This document shows positions 7,962 to 16,184 of a stretch of 31,581 bases of DNA, piece by piece. The position numbers were made by a program, and so were the translations under genes. The notes below the pieces were generated by a model. The model did not search any database and had not been told where the DNA came from. It saw only the letters and a program-made list of their open reading frames with translations. Source of the DNA: JAMOBE01 sp039908285 (GTDB taxonomy: Bacteria > Pseudomonadota > Alphaproteobacteria > Rhodospirillales > Rhodospirillaceae); NCBI GenBank assembly GCA_039908285.1, contig JAMOBE010000037.1, positions 1 through 31,581 on the forward strand, written 5' to 3'. Every line of letters begins with the position of its first letter. Within the stretch, counting starts at the first letter, position 1.

Positions 7962-8480
7962 TCAGGGGATCAGCCCGGTGTGGCTCAGGATGCCGGTGTG
8001 GCGCAGGATGAAGGCGGCGATCGCCTCGTGGTTCCCAAGGTCCAGCACCGGCAGCGTCACCCCGGGAAGGGCCTCGTCGCTGGCGATGGCGACGATGGAG
8101 GGGATCCCCGGCCACAGGGGCTCCCGGCCCAGGGACGGGCGGTACACCTCAAGCTTGTCGTGGGCGTAGGCCTTGAAGCCCTCGATCAGCAGCAGGTCCA
8201 CCGGGGTCATGCGGGCGATGAGGTCGGCGATGGGCGGCTCGGGCTCGTCCCGGTTCTCGTGCAGGAGCGCCCAGCGGCCGCTGGAGGCGATCATCACCTC
8301 GGAGGCCCCGGCCTCGCGGTGGCGCCAGGAGTCCTTGCCGGGCTTGTCCACGTCGAAGGCGTGATGGGTGTGCTTCATCGTGGACACCCGCACCCCCCGC
8401 GCCACGATGGCGGCGAGAAGCCCCACCATGAGCGTGGTCTTGCCGCTGTTGCTGGACCCGGCCAGGCCGAACACCTTCAT
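7962..8480 (-). CDS. mobB: Molybdopterin-guanine dinucleotide biosynthesis protein MobB
   Basis: A 172-residue P-loop GTPase accessory to MobA in attaching GMP to molybdopterin for bis-MGD enzymes. The N-terminal P-loop is GLAGSSNSGKTTL (5-17). The MobB blocks STMKHTHHAFDVDKPGKDSWRH and LLIEGFKAYAHDKLEVYRP are present. AGGAGG lies about 5-6 nt upstream of the ATG, an excellent ribosome site. No other molybdenum cofactor gene is in the window; mobB lies downstream of sucB on the same strand, with a palindromic repeat between them. It ends tail to tail with znuB. Confidence 0.94.
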   Translation of the reverse strand: MKVFGLAGSSNSGKTTLMVGLLAAIVARGVRVSTMKHTHHAFDVDKPGKDSWRHREAGASEVMIASSGRWALLHENRDEPEPPIADLIARMTPVDLLLIEGFKAYAHDKLEVYRPSLGREPLWPGIPSIVAIASDEALPGVTLPVLDLGNHEAIAAFILRHTGILSHTGLIP

Positions 8481-8530
8481 CTATTCCTCCTCGGGGCTCA
8501 GGGCCTGGAAATGTATTTGAAACCAGGACC

Positions 8531-8558
8531 ACCTCTCCCCCGGAAGAGGGGGAGAGGT
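8531..8558. repeat. Dispersed palindromic repeat, variant copy 3 (possible sucB terminator)
   Basis: ACCTCTCCCCC and GGGGGAGAGGT pair as an 11-bp stem around GGAAGA. It lies 33 bp past the sucB stop. On the minus strand the hairpin is followed by GGTCCTGGTTTCAAAT, a poor T-tract, so it could slow or end transcription between sucB and mobB. It differs from the exact core in the loop and in the outer bases. Confidence 0.7.
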
Positions 8559-8590
8559 GGGGGCTTTTGATCGGTTCGCCCGCTCGCCGT

Positions 8591-9853
8591 TCACACCTCC
8601 AGCAGCAGCCTGGCCGGGTCCTCGATCGCTTCCTTGACCCGCACCAGGAAGGACACCGCCTCGCGGCCGTCGATGATGCGGTGATCGTAGGACAGGGCGA
8701 CGTACATCATCGGCCGCGCCTCGATGCGGCCGTCGGGCATCACCACCGGCCGCTGCTGCACCTTGTGCATGCCGAGGATGCCCGACTGGGGCGGGTTGAG
8801 GATTGGTGTCGACATCAGCGAGCCATAGATGCCGCCATTGGTGATGGTGAAGGTGCCACCGGTCAGCTCCTCCATGGACAGCTTGCCGTCGCGGGCCTTG
8901 ACGCCGAGGGCGCCAATGGTCTTCTCGATGGCGGCGAAGCCCAGGACGTCGGCGTCCCGCACCACCGGCACCACCAGTCCCTGGCCGGTGCCGACGGCGA
9001 CGCCGATGTCGTAGTGGTTCTTGTAGACCAGGTCGTTGCCGTCGATCTCGCCGTTGACCGCCGGGAACTCCTTCAGCGCCGCGACGCAGGCCTTGACGAA
9101 GAACGACATGAACCCGAGCCGCACGCCATGGCGCTTCTCGAACGCCTCCCGGTGGCGGTTGCGCAGCGCCGTCACCTCGGTCATGTCCACCTCGTTGAAG
9201 GTGGTCAGCATCGCCGCGGTATTCTGCGCCTCCTTCAGACGCTCGGCGATGCGCCGACGCAGCCGGGTCATCGGCACCCGCTCCTCGCGGTCGGCCCGCG
9301 GACGGGGGGCCGGCGCGGGAGTCGGCGCGGAAGCAGGGGCTGGTGCCGGAGCGGCCACCGGAGCCGGAGCCGGTGCCGGAGTCTTCTGGCGCGCCAGGTT
9401 TTGTTCGTAGTTGACCACGTCCTCGCGGGTCAGGCGCCCGCCCCGGCCGGTGGCGGGGATGGTCCCGGCATCCAGGTCGTGCTCCTCCACCATCTTGCGC
9501 ACGGCGGGAGACAGGGGCTGAGTCGTGCCGCCGACGGCGGCCGGCCCGACCACCGCGGCGGCGGCGGCCGCCGCCTGCACCGCCGGGGGAAGTGGCCGGG
9601 CGGTCGCACCCGCGGCGCCCGGGGCGATGTGCCCGAGCACCGCCCCGACCTGCACGGTCGCGCCCACCGCCGCCGTCACGTCGATGAGTGCGCCCGACGC
9701 CGGAGCGCGAACCTCGACCGTCACCTTGTCGGTCTCCAGTTCCACCAGCGGCTCGTCGGCCTCCACACTGTCGCCGGGGGCCTTGAACCATCTGGCGATG
9801 GTGGCCTCGGTAACCGATTCTCCAAGCGTCGGTACTTTTATTTCGGTGGTCAT
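8591..9853 (-). CDS. sucB: Dihydrolipoyl succinyltransferase, E2 of 2-oxoglutarate dehydrogenase
   Basis: A 420-residue E2 core of the 2-oxoglutarate dehydrogenase complex, passing succinyl groups from lipoamide to CoA. The lipoyl domain occupies about 1-77 with Lys43 in ELETDKVTVEV. Ala/Pro linkers flank the E1/E3-binding domain (about 112-148: SPAVRKMVEEHDLD ... GRGGRLTREDVVNY). The catalytic domain ends with ALSYDHRIIDGREAVSF, giving active-site His391 and Asp395. The family signature NPPQSGILGMH is present. GGGGGA lies just ahead of the ATG. It is the last gene of the TCA block, 19 bp after sucA. The E3 gene lpd, often next in this order, is missing here. Confidence 0.97.
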   Translation of the reverse strand: MTTEIKVPTLGESVTEATIARWFKAPGDSVEADEPLVELETDKVTVEVRAPASGALIDVTAAVGATVQVGAVLGHIAPGAAGATARPLPPAVQAAAAAAAVVGPAAVGGTTQPLSPAVRKMVEEHDLDAGTIPATGRGGRLTREDVVNYEQNLARQKTPAPAPAPVAAPAPAPASAPTPAPAPRPRADREERVPMTRLRRRIAERLKEAQNTAAMLTTFNEVDMTEVTALRNRHREAFEKRHGVRLGFMSFFVKACVAALKEFPAVNGEIDGNDLVYKNHYDIGVAVGTGQGLVVPVVRDADVLGFAAIEKTIGALGVKARDGKLSMEELTGGTFTITNGGIYGSLMSTPILNPPQSGILGMHKVQQRPVVMPDGRIEARPMMYVALSYDHRIIDGREAVSFLVRVKEAIEDPARLLLEV

Positions 9854-9872
9854 GGTTTCCCCCGATCCGATA

Positions 9873-12848
9873 TCAACTGGTGAGCAGGCTCAACTCGGTG
9901 GGCCGGCGGAATGGCTGGGCGATGTCGCCGCCGGTCCAGGTCAGGGCCTGCTCCACCAGCAGGGCCTGCTCCTCGACGTGGCGCTTCAGCAGTCCGGTCG
10001 CCGGCGACGCCGAGGCCTTGCGCCCGGCATAGATCGGCCAGCGCTGGGAGCGGCCCAGTTCGTCCAGGATGTACTGCAACCGGCGATCGGCGAAGACATA
10101 GGCCCCCATGTTGGCCGGTTCCTCCTGGCACCACACCAGGTCGGCGGCGGGGTAGCGGCGGACCTCGGCCACCAGCGCCTCCTTGGGCCAGGGGTAGAGC
10201 TGCTCCACCCGCACGATGGCGACGTCGCGGAGGCCGAGTTCGGTCCGCCGCTGCACCAAGTCGTAGTAGACCTTGCCGGTGCACACGACGACGCGGCGTA
10301 CCTTGTCGTCGGCCACCAGGGTCTCCGTCTCCCCCTGTATCCGGCGGAATCGCGACCCGGGGCCGAAGTCGGCGAGCGGCGACACGCAGGCCTTGTGGCG
10401 CAGCAGGGACTTCGGGGTGAAGCAGACGAGGGGCTTGCGGAAGTTGCGCCGCATCTGTCGCCGCAGGACGTGGAAGTAACTGGCCGGGGTGGAGGGATAG
10501 ACCACCTGCATGTTGTCCTCGGCGCAGAGCTGGAGATAGCGCTCGATGCGCGCCGACGAGTGCTCCGGCCCCTGGCCCTCGTGGCCGTGGGGTAGCAGCA
10601 CCACCAGCCCCGACATGCGCAGCCACTTCGACTCGGATGATGAGATGAACTGGTCGAAGATCACCTGGGCGCCGTTGGCGAAATCGCCGAACTGGGCCTC
10701 CCACAGCACCAGGGCATGGGGCTCGGTCAGGGCGTAGCCGTACTCGAAGCCCAGCACCGACTCCTCCGACAGCGGGCTGTCGATGACGTCGAACCAGGCC
10801 TGGCCGGGACGTACGTGCTCGAGCGGGATGTAGGTCCTCTCGTTCTCCTGATCCACCAGCACGGCGTGGCGCTGCGAGAAGGTGCCGCGGGAACTGTCCT
10901 GGCCCGACAGGCGTACCGGCGTGCCCTCGGCCAGCAGCGAGCCGAAGGCCAGGGCCTCGCCGGTCGCCCAGTCGATGTTCTCCCCGGTCTCCATCATGCG
11001 CGCCTTGGCCTGAAGCTGGCGGACGATCTTGGGGTTGACGGCGATGCCGGTGGGCGGCGTCGCGATGGCCCGGCCCACCTCGTGCAGGGTTTCGAGCGGT
11101 ACGTCGGTCTGATACTCCCGCAGTTCCTCCTCGCCAGTCGCCTGGGCCAGCCCCTTCCATTTGCCCTCCAGCCAGTCGGCCTTGTTGGGCTTGTAGGCGG
11201 CGGCGGCCTGGAACTCCTTCTCCAGCCGGTCATTGAACCCGGCCACCATGCCCGACACGTCGTCGGCGCTCAGCGTGCCCTCGTCCACCAGCCGCTTGCC
11301 GTAGATCTCGCGGGTGGTGGGATGGGCGGCGATCGCCCGGTACATGATCGGCTGGGTGAAGCCGGGCTCGTCGGCCTCGTTGTGGCCCTGGCGGCGGTAG
11401 CACACCATGTCGATGATCACGTCGCTCATGAATTCCTGACGGAACTCGGTGGCGATGCGGGCGACGTGCACCACGGATTCGGGGTCGTCGCCGTTGACGT
11501 GGAAGATGGGCGCCTGCACCCCCTTGGCCACGTCCGAGCTGTAGGTGCTGGAGCGGCTTTTGTGGGGGGCTGTGGTGAAGCCGATCTGGTTGTTGATGAT
11601 GACGTGGATGGTGCCGCCGGTGCAGTAGCCCTTGAGCTGCGACAGCCCCAGGCACTCGGCCACCATGCCCTGGCCGGCGAAGGCGGCGTCGCCGTGGAGG
11701 ATGATGCCGAGGACCTCCTCCCGCCCGTCGATGCCCCGTTGCGCCTGGTTGGCCCGCACCTTGCCGAGCACCACCGGGTCGGCCGCCTCCAGGTGCGAGG
11801 GGTTGGCGATCAGGGCGAGGTGCACGACCCGGCCGTCGAACTCGCGGTCCGCCGACGTGCCGAGATGGTACTTTACGTCGCCCGAGCCCTGCACGTCCTC
11901 GGGGTTGGCGGGGTTGCCCTGGAACTCGGAGAAGATGGCCTGGTAGGGCTTGTGCAGCACGTTGGCGAGGACGTTCAGGCGCCCGCGGTGGGCCATGCCC
12001 ACCACGACGCTGTTGATGCCGAGCTGGCTGCCCCGCTTCAGCACCTGCTCCAGCAGGGGAACGAGGGCCTCTCCCCCCTCCAGCCCGAAGCGCTTGGTGC
12101 CGACGTATTTCATGTGCAGGAAGCGCTCGAACCCCTCCGCCTCGGTCAGGCGCTCGAGGATGGTGCGCTTGCCGACGTCGGTGAAGTCGGTGTGGTTGCG
12201 GGCCGTCTCGATGCGCCGCTGGATCCAGGCCTTCTGCGTCGGGTCCTGGATGTGCATGAACTCGACGCCGATGTTGCCGCAGTAGGTGGCCCGCACCACG
12301 TCGATGATCTGACGCAGCGTCGCCGTCTCCATCCCCAGTACGTTGTCGATGAAGATCTCGCGGTCCAGGTCGTCGTCGCTGAAGCCGTAGGACTTGTGGT
12401 CCAGTTCGGGGTGATAGCGCGGACCCGTGAGGCCGAGGGGGTCGAGATTGGCGATCAGATGGCCACGTACCCGGTACACCCGCACCATCATCAGGGCGCG
12501 GATCGAATCGAGGGTGCGGGCGCGAATCTCCTCGGCGGAGGGAATGGCCCTGCGGCGCTCCGCCGCCACCGCCGCCGTTCGCCCGGAGAGAGGGGGGCCG
12601 GAGAGAGGGTGGCCGGAGAGAGGGGGGTGATCGGCGTCGGCACCGGCGCCGATCACGGTAGCGGTGGACGGCGCCCAGGTGGCACCCCGAAGTTCCTTCA
12701 GGACCGCCTGGCCGTCATCCCTGAGATCGGTAAAAAAGTGGACCCAGCTCGGATCGACCGTGGCCGGGTCCTTGAGGTAGCGTTCGTACAGTTCGGCGAT
12801 GAACGTTGCATTTGCCCCGGAGAGAAACGTTTCCACTGTGCGTCCCAT
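9873..12848 (-). CDS. sucA: 2-oxoglutarate dehydrogenase E1 component
   Basis: A 991-residue thiamine diphosphate enzyme that decarboxylates 2-oxoglutarate and succinylates the lipoyl arm of SucB. The N-terminal FLSGANATFIAELYERYLKDP helix is the family's E2-binding segment. Core motifs are RGHLIANLDPLG, VVGMAHRGRLNVLAN, LHGDAAFAGQGMVAE (about 385-399, ThDP/Mg region), NNQIGFTT and HGHEGQGPEHSSARIERYLQL. The length is somewhat above the common 930-960 because of a Pro/Leu/Ser/Gly insert at residues 75-90 encoded by a 15-bp tandem repeat. A very long antisense frame opposite this gene is a GC-rich shadow. It lies 108 bp after sucD. Confidence 0.97.
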   Translation of the reverse strand: MGRTVETFLSGANATFIAELYERYLKDPATVDPSWVHFFTDLRDDGQAVLKELRGATWAPSTATVIGAGADADHPPLSGHPLSGPPLSGRTAAVAAERRRAIPSAEEIRARTLDSIRALMMVRVYRVRGHLIANLDPLGLTGPRYHPELDHKSYGFSDDDLDREIFIDNVLGMETATLRQIIDVVRATYCGNIGVEFMHIQDPTQKAWIQRRIETARNHTDFTDVGKRTILERLTEAEGFERFLHMKYVGTKRFGLEGGEALVPLLEQVLKRGSQLGINSVVVGMAHRGRLNVLANVLHKPYQAIFSEFQGNPANPEDVQGSGDVKYHLGTSADREFDGRVVHLALIANPSHLEAADPVVLGKVRANQAQRGIDGREEVLGIILHGDAAFAGQGMVAECLGLSQLKGYCTGGTIHVIINNQIGFTTAPHKSRSSTYSSDVAKGVQAPIFHVNGDDPESVVHVARIATEFRQEFMSDVIIDMVCYRRQGHNEADEPGFTQPIMYRAIAAHPTTREIYGKRLVDEGTLSADDVSGMVAGFNDRLEKEFQAAAAYKPNKADWLEGKWKGLAQATGEEELREYQTDVPLETLHEVGRAIATPPTGIAVNPKIVRQLQAKARMMETGENIDWATGEALAFGSLLAEGTPVRLSGQDSSRGTFSQRHAVLVDQENERTYIPLEHVRPGQAWFDVIDSPLSEESVLGFEYGYALTEPHALVLWEAQFGDFANGAQVIFDQFISSSESKWLRMSGLVVLLPHGHEGQGPEHSSARIERYLQLCAEDNMQVVYPSTPASYFHVLRRQMRRNFRKPLVCFTPKSLLRHKACVSPLADFGPGSRFRRIQGETETLVADDKVRRVVVCTGKVYYDLVQRRTELGLRDVAIVRVEQLYPWPKEALVAEVRRYPAADLVWCQEEPANMGAYVFADRRLQYILDELGRSQRWPIYAGRKASASPATGLLKRHVEEQALLVEQALTWTGGDIAQPFRRPTELSLLTS
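12583..12627. repeat. Three tandem 15-bp units inside sucA
   Basis: Three units beginning CCGGAGAGAGGG (12583, 12598, 12613) differ by a single base. They encode repeats of PLSG plus Pro or His in the flexible N-terminal region of SucA, between the E2-binding helix and the catalytic core. Copy number could vary in steps of five residues without breaking the frame. Confidence 0.85.
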
Positions 12849-12920
12849 GTGTGGTCGGCGCGACCTTCACGGCCGCGCCGCCTCCTCTACGACGCACGGT
12901 CGACGCGTCCCCCCGCGTGT

Positions 12921-12956
12921 CAGCCGCGCTGTTTCATCATGACCACCACGCGGCTG
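12921..12956. promoter_or_regulatory. Inverted repeat in the sucD-sucA gap
   Basis: CAGCCGCG and CGCGGCTG can pair across a 20-nt loop in the 108-bp gap, ending next to the sucD stop. GTCAGCCGCGC also occurs twice, at 12919 and 12956. A hairpin here could stabilise the upstream message or partly end transcription, which would set different levels for sucCD and sucAB. There is no T-run. Confidence 0.35.
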
Positions 12957-13835
12957 TCAGCCGCGCATCGCCTTCAGCATCGTGCTGCCCAGGGCCGCCG
13001 GCGACTCGGTCACCGTGATGCCCGCGGACCGCATGGCCTCGAACTTGTCGCCCGCGGTTCCCTTGCCGCCGGAGATGATGGCGCCGGCATGGCCCATCCT
13101 CTTGCCCGGAGGCGCGGTGACGCCGGCGATGAAGCCGACGATGGGCTTCTTCACCTTGTTGTGCTTGACGAAGTCGGCGGCCTCTTCCTCGGCGCTGCCG
13201 CCGATTTCGCCGATCATCACGATGCCCTGGGTCTCCGGGTCGGCCAGGAACAGGTCCAGGCAGTCCACGAAGTTGGTGCCGTTCAGCGGGTCACCGCCGA
13301 TGCCGATGCAGGTGGTCTGACCGAGACCCGCCTGCGTGGTCTGCGCCACGGCCTCGTAGGTGAGGGTGCCGGAGCGCGACACCACGCCGATCTTGCCCCG
13401 CATGTGGATGTGGCCGGGCATGATGCCGATCTTGCACTCGCCCGGCGTGATCACGCCCGGGCAGTTGGGACCGATCAGGCGCGACCGGGTCTGGCTCGAC
13501 ATGACGCGCTTGACGCGCAGCATGTCCTGCACCGGGATGCCCTCGGTGATGCAGACCACGACCTCGATTCCGGCGTCCACCGCTTCCAGGATGGCGTCGG
13601 CGGCGAACGGCGGCGGGACGTAGATCACGCTGGCGTTGGCACCGACCTTTTCCCTGGCTTCGGCGACGGTGTCGAACACCGGCAGGTCAAGGTGACGGGT
13701 GCCGCCCTTGCCCGGCGTGATGCCGGCCACCATTTTGGTCCCGTAGGCGATGGCCTGTTCGGTATGGAAGGTCCCCTGGGCTCCGGTGATGCCCTGGCAG
13801 ATGACCTTGGTATCCTTGTTGATGAGAACGGCCAT
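12957..13835 (-). CDS. sucD: Succinyl-CoA synthetase alpha subunit
   Basis: A 292-residue subunit that binds CoA and carries the phosphohistidine. The CoA-binding Rossmann part starts ICQGITGAQGTFHTEQAI. The active-site His249 lies in GKRMGHAGAIISGGKGTA. Other family blocks are GPNCPGVITPGECKIGIMPG and SRSGTLTYEAV, and the length is normal. Its ATG follows the sucC stop by a single base, so the two subunits are probably made by coupled translation in equal amounts. SucCD converts succinyl-CoA to succinate with nucleoside triphosphate formation. Confidence 0.97.
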   Translation of the reverse strand: MAVLINKDTKVICQGITGAQGTFHTEQAIAYGTKMVAGITPGKGGTRHLDLPVFDTVAEAREKVGANASVIYVPPPFAADAILEAVDAGIEVVVCITEGIPVQDMLRVKRVMSSQTRSRLIGPNCPGVITPGECKIGIMPGHIHMRGKIGVVSRSGTLTYEAVAQTTQAGLGQTTCIGIGGDPLNGTNFVDCLDLFLADPETQGIVMIGEIGGSAEEEAADFVKHNKVKKPIVGFIAGVTAPPGKRMGHAGAIISGGKGTAGDKFEAMRSAGITVTESPAALGSTMLKAMRG

Positions 13836-13836
13836 G

Positions 13837-15036
13837 TTACTTCTTCTCCTTCACGGCTTTGACCACCTTTTCGGCCGCGTCCGCCAGGTTGTCGGCGGCG
13901 ATGATGGGCAGCCCCGATTCCTTCAGGATCTTCTTGCCAAGCTCGACGTTGGTTCCCTCGAGACGCACCACCAGCGGCACGTTCAGGCTGATCTCGCGGG
14001 CGGCGGCGACCACGCCTTCGGCAATGACGTCGCAACGCATGATGCCGCCGAAGATGTTGACCAGAACGCCTTCCACGTTGGGATCGGACAGGATCAGCTT
14101 GAAGGCGACCGTGACCCGCTCCTTGGTGGCGCCGCCACCGACGTCGAGGAAGTTGGCCGGCGATCCGCCGTAGAGCTTGATGATGTCCATGGTGGCCATG
14201 GCGAGACCGGCGCCATTGACCATGCAGCCGATACGCCCGTCCAGCTTGATGTAGTTGAGGGAGTGCCGGGCCGCTTCCAGCTCCTGCGGATTCTCCTCGT
14301 CCTCATCGCGCAGTTCCTCCACGTCCTTCTGGCGGAACAGGGCGTTGTCGTCGAAGCCCATCTTGGCGTCGAGGGCGATGACCTCACCGGCGCCGGTGAC
14401 CACCAGCGGGTTGATCTCGACCATCGAGGCGTCGAGGCCGGTGAAGGCGTTGTACATCGCCAGGATGAACTTGGTGGCCGAGCCCACCTGCTTGCCGGTC
14501 AGGCCCAGGCCAAAGGCCATCTTGCGGGCATGGAAGGGCATGATGCCGGTGGCGGCGTCGATTCCCACCTTGACGATCTTCTCAGGGGTGGCGGCGGCGA
14601 CCTTCTCGATCTCCATGCCACCCTCGGTGGAGCCCATGATGGTGATGCGGCCGCTGCCGCGGTCGATCAGCATGCCGAGGTAGAGTTCGCGGGCGATGTC
14701 GCAGCCCTGCTCGATGTACAGGCGCTTGACGGTCTTGCCGGCCGGGCCGCTCTGGTGGGTGACCAGGGTCTTGCCCAGCATCTGGAGGGCGTTGTCACGG
14801 ACTTCCTGCGCCGACTTGACGACGCGCACGCCGCCCTTGTCGCCGGCCTCGGGCTCCTTGAACTTGCCCTTGCCGCGCCCGCCGGCGTGGATCTGGGACT
14901 TCACCACCCAGACCGGTCCGCCGAGCTGCTTGGCCACCGCCTCGGCCTCGTCGGCGGTATAGGCGACACCGCCGCCCAGCACGGCGACGCCATACTTCTT
15001 CAGGAGCTGTTTCGCTTGGTATTCGTGGATATTCAT
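13837..15036 (-). CDS. sucC: Succinyl-CoA synthetase beta subunit
   Basis: A 399-residue ATP-grasp subunit that sets nucleotide specificity and binds succinate. It starts with the conserved MNIHEYQAKQLLKKYGV. Family blocks are IHAGGRGKGKFKE, GSTEGGMEIE, EINPLVVTGAGEVIALDAKMGFDDNA split by conserved acidic Mg ligands, and NGAGLAMATMDIIKLYGG. GGGAG lies 10 nt upstream of the ATG. It follows mdh by 20 bp and is fused tightly to sucD in expression terms. Confidence 0.97.
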   Translation of the reverse strand: MNIHEYQAKQLLKKYGVAVLGGGVAYTADEAEAVAKQLGGPVWVVKSQIHAGGRGKGKFKEPEAGDKGGVRVVKSAQEVRDNALQMLGKTLVTHQSGPAGKTVKRLYIEQGCDIARELYLGMLIDRGSGRITIMGSTEGGMEIEKVAAATPEKIVKVGIDAATGIMPFHARKMAFGLGLTGKQVGSATKFILAMYNAFTGLDASMVEINPLVVTGAGEVIALDAKMGFDDNALFRQKDVEELRDEDEENPQELEAARHSLNYIKLDGRIGCMVNGAGLAMATMDIIKLYGGSPANFLDVGGGATKERVTVAFKLILSDPNVEGVLVNIFGGIMRCDVIAEGVVAAAREISLNVPLVVRLEGTNVELGKKILKESGLPIIAADNLADAAEKVVKAVKEKK

Positions 15037-15056
15037 CTCTTATCGTCTCCCACGGA

Positions 15057-16013
15057 TCACTTCGGCATGAGCTGCTTGGCGGCGTCGATGAGACCGCTCA
15101 CAGCCGCCACGGACTTGTCGAACATGGCCTTTTCGTCGGCATTGAGTTCGATCTCGACGACCCGCTCGACGCCACCCTCGCCGATCACCACCGGCACGCC
15201 CATGTACATGTTCTTGACCCCGTACTGGCCGGTGCACCAGGCCGCGCACGGCAGGACGCGCTTCTTGTCCTTGAGGTAGGACTCGGCCATGACGATGCCC
15301 GCCGCCGCCGGCGCGTAGAAGGCCGAGCCGGTCTTCAGCAGGCCGACGATCTCGGCGCCGCCATCACGGGTGCGCTGGATGATCTTGTCGATGCGCTCCT
15401 GGGTGCTCCAGCCAAGCCGGACCGCCTCGGTCAGCGGCACGCCGCCGATGGAGGAATAGCGCGCCAGCGGCACCATGGTGTCGCCGTGGCCGCCCAGCAC
15501 GAACGCCTGCACGTCCTCGACCGAGACCTTGAACTCGTCGGCGAGGAAGGTGCGGAAGCGGCCGGAGTCGAGCACGCCGCCCATGCCCACCACCATGTTG
15601 TGGGGCTGGCCGGACACCTCGCGCAGCACCCACACCATCGCATCCAGCGGGTTGGTGATGCAGATCACGAAGGCGTTCGGGCAGTTCTTCTTGATGCCCT
15701 CGCCCACCGCGGCCATGACCTTGGAGTTGATGCCGATCAGGTCGTCGCGGCTCATGCCCGGCTTGCGCGGCACGCCGGCGGTGACGATCACCACGTCGGA
15801 GCCGGCAATGGCGCCGTAGTCGTTGGCCCCCGCCAACTTGCAGTCGATATCCTCGATCGAGGACGACTGGAGGATGTCCAGGGACTTGCCCTGGGGCACG
15901 CCCTCGACGATGTCGAACAGCACGACGTCGCCGAGTTCCTTGAGCGAAATGAGGTGAGCCAGCGTGCCGCCGATGTTGCCGGCGCCGACCAGTGCAATCT
16001 TTCTACGAGCCAT
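15057..16013 (-). CDS. mdh: Malate dehydrogenase, lactate dehydrogenase-like type
   Basis: A 318-residue NAD-dependent malate dehydrogenase of the LDH-like (MDH type 3) group usual in Alphaproteobacteria. The NAD motif is VGAGNIGGTLAHL (9-21). The substrate loop VPRKPGMSRDD carries Arg83 and Arg89, where Arg83 in place of Gln marks malate rather than lactate specificity. The catalytic His176 is in GGHGDTMVPL. GGGGGA sits about 7 nt before the ATG. As the first gene of the block, it should carry the promoter for mdh-sucCDAB. I see no confident -35/-10 pair in the 171 bp upstream. Confidence 0.96.
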   Translation of the reverse strand: MARRKIALVGAGNIGGTLAHLISLKELGDVVLFDIVEGVPQGKSLDILQSSSIEDIDCKLAGANDYGAIAGSDVVIVTAGVPRKPGMSRDDLIGINSKVMAAVGEGIKKNCPNAFVICITNPLDAMVWVLREVSGQPHNMVVGMGGVLDSGRFRTFLADEFKVSVEDVQAFVLGGHGDTMVPLARYSSIGGVPLTEAVRLGWSTQERIDKIIQRTRDGGAEIVGLLKTGSAFYAPAAAGIVMAESYLKDKKRVLPCAAWCTGQYGVKNMYMGVPVVIGEGGVERVVEIELNADEKAMFDKSVAAVSGLIDAAKQLMPK

Positions 16014-16121
16014 CAGATATTCCCCCTTCCAAGATAAACGTTCCTCAACGAATCAGATAGAGCGGACGCTGACAAGCAACAGCGAAGCGACACCCCCAAG
16101 GTGCCGTGATTCGCCATGGTT

Positions 16122-16140
16122 GGCAAGGCCATACCTTGCC
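16122..16140. terminator. Hairpin between panE and mdh
   Basis: GGCAAGG and CCTTGCC form a perfect 7-bp stem with a 5-nt loop, 45 bp past the panE stop and 109 bp before mdh. The position suits a terminator of panE, but no T-tract follows on the minus strand. It could equally be an operator upstream of the TCA block. Confidence 0.4.
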
Positions 16141-16184
16141 GCCCCCGACACATTAGGAGTCTCGCATGCAGGACCGCGGACGAC

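Noticed and set aside
8481..9791. Long minus-strand frame overlapping sucB in another phase, and a similar one at 9850-11160 in sucA
   Set aside because: Arg/Gly/Pro-rich shadows of the true frames with no start context or motifs.
10716..13862. A 1048-codon open frame on the plus strand opposite sucA and sucD
   Set aside because: It lies antisense to two clear enzymes, has Gly/His/Val/Ala-rich shadow composition and no domain; such frames arise from strong third-position GC bias.
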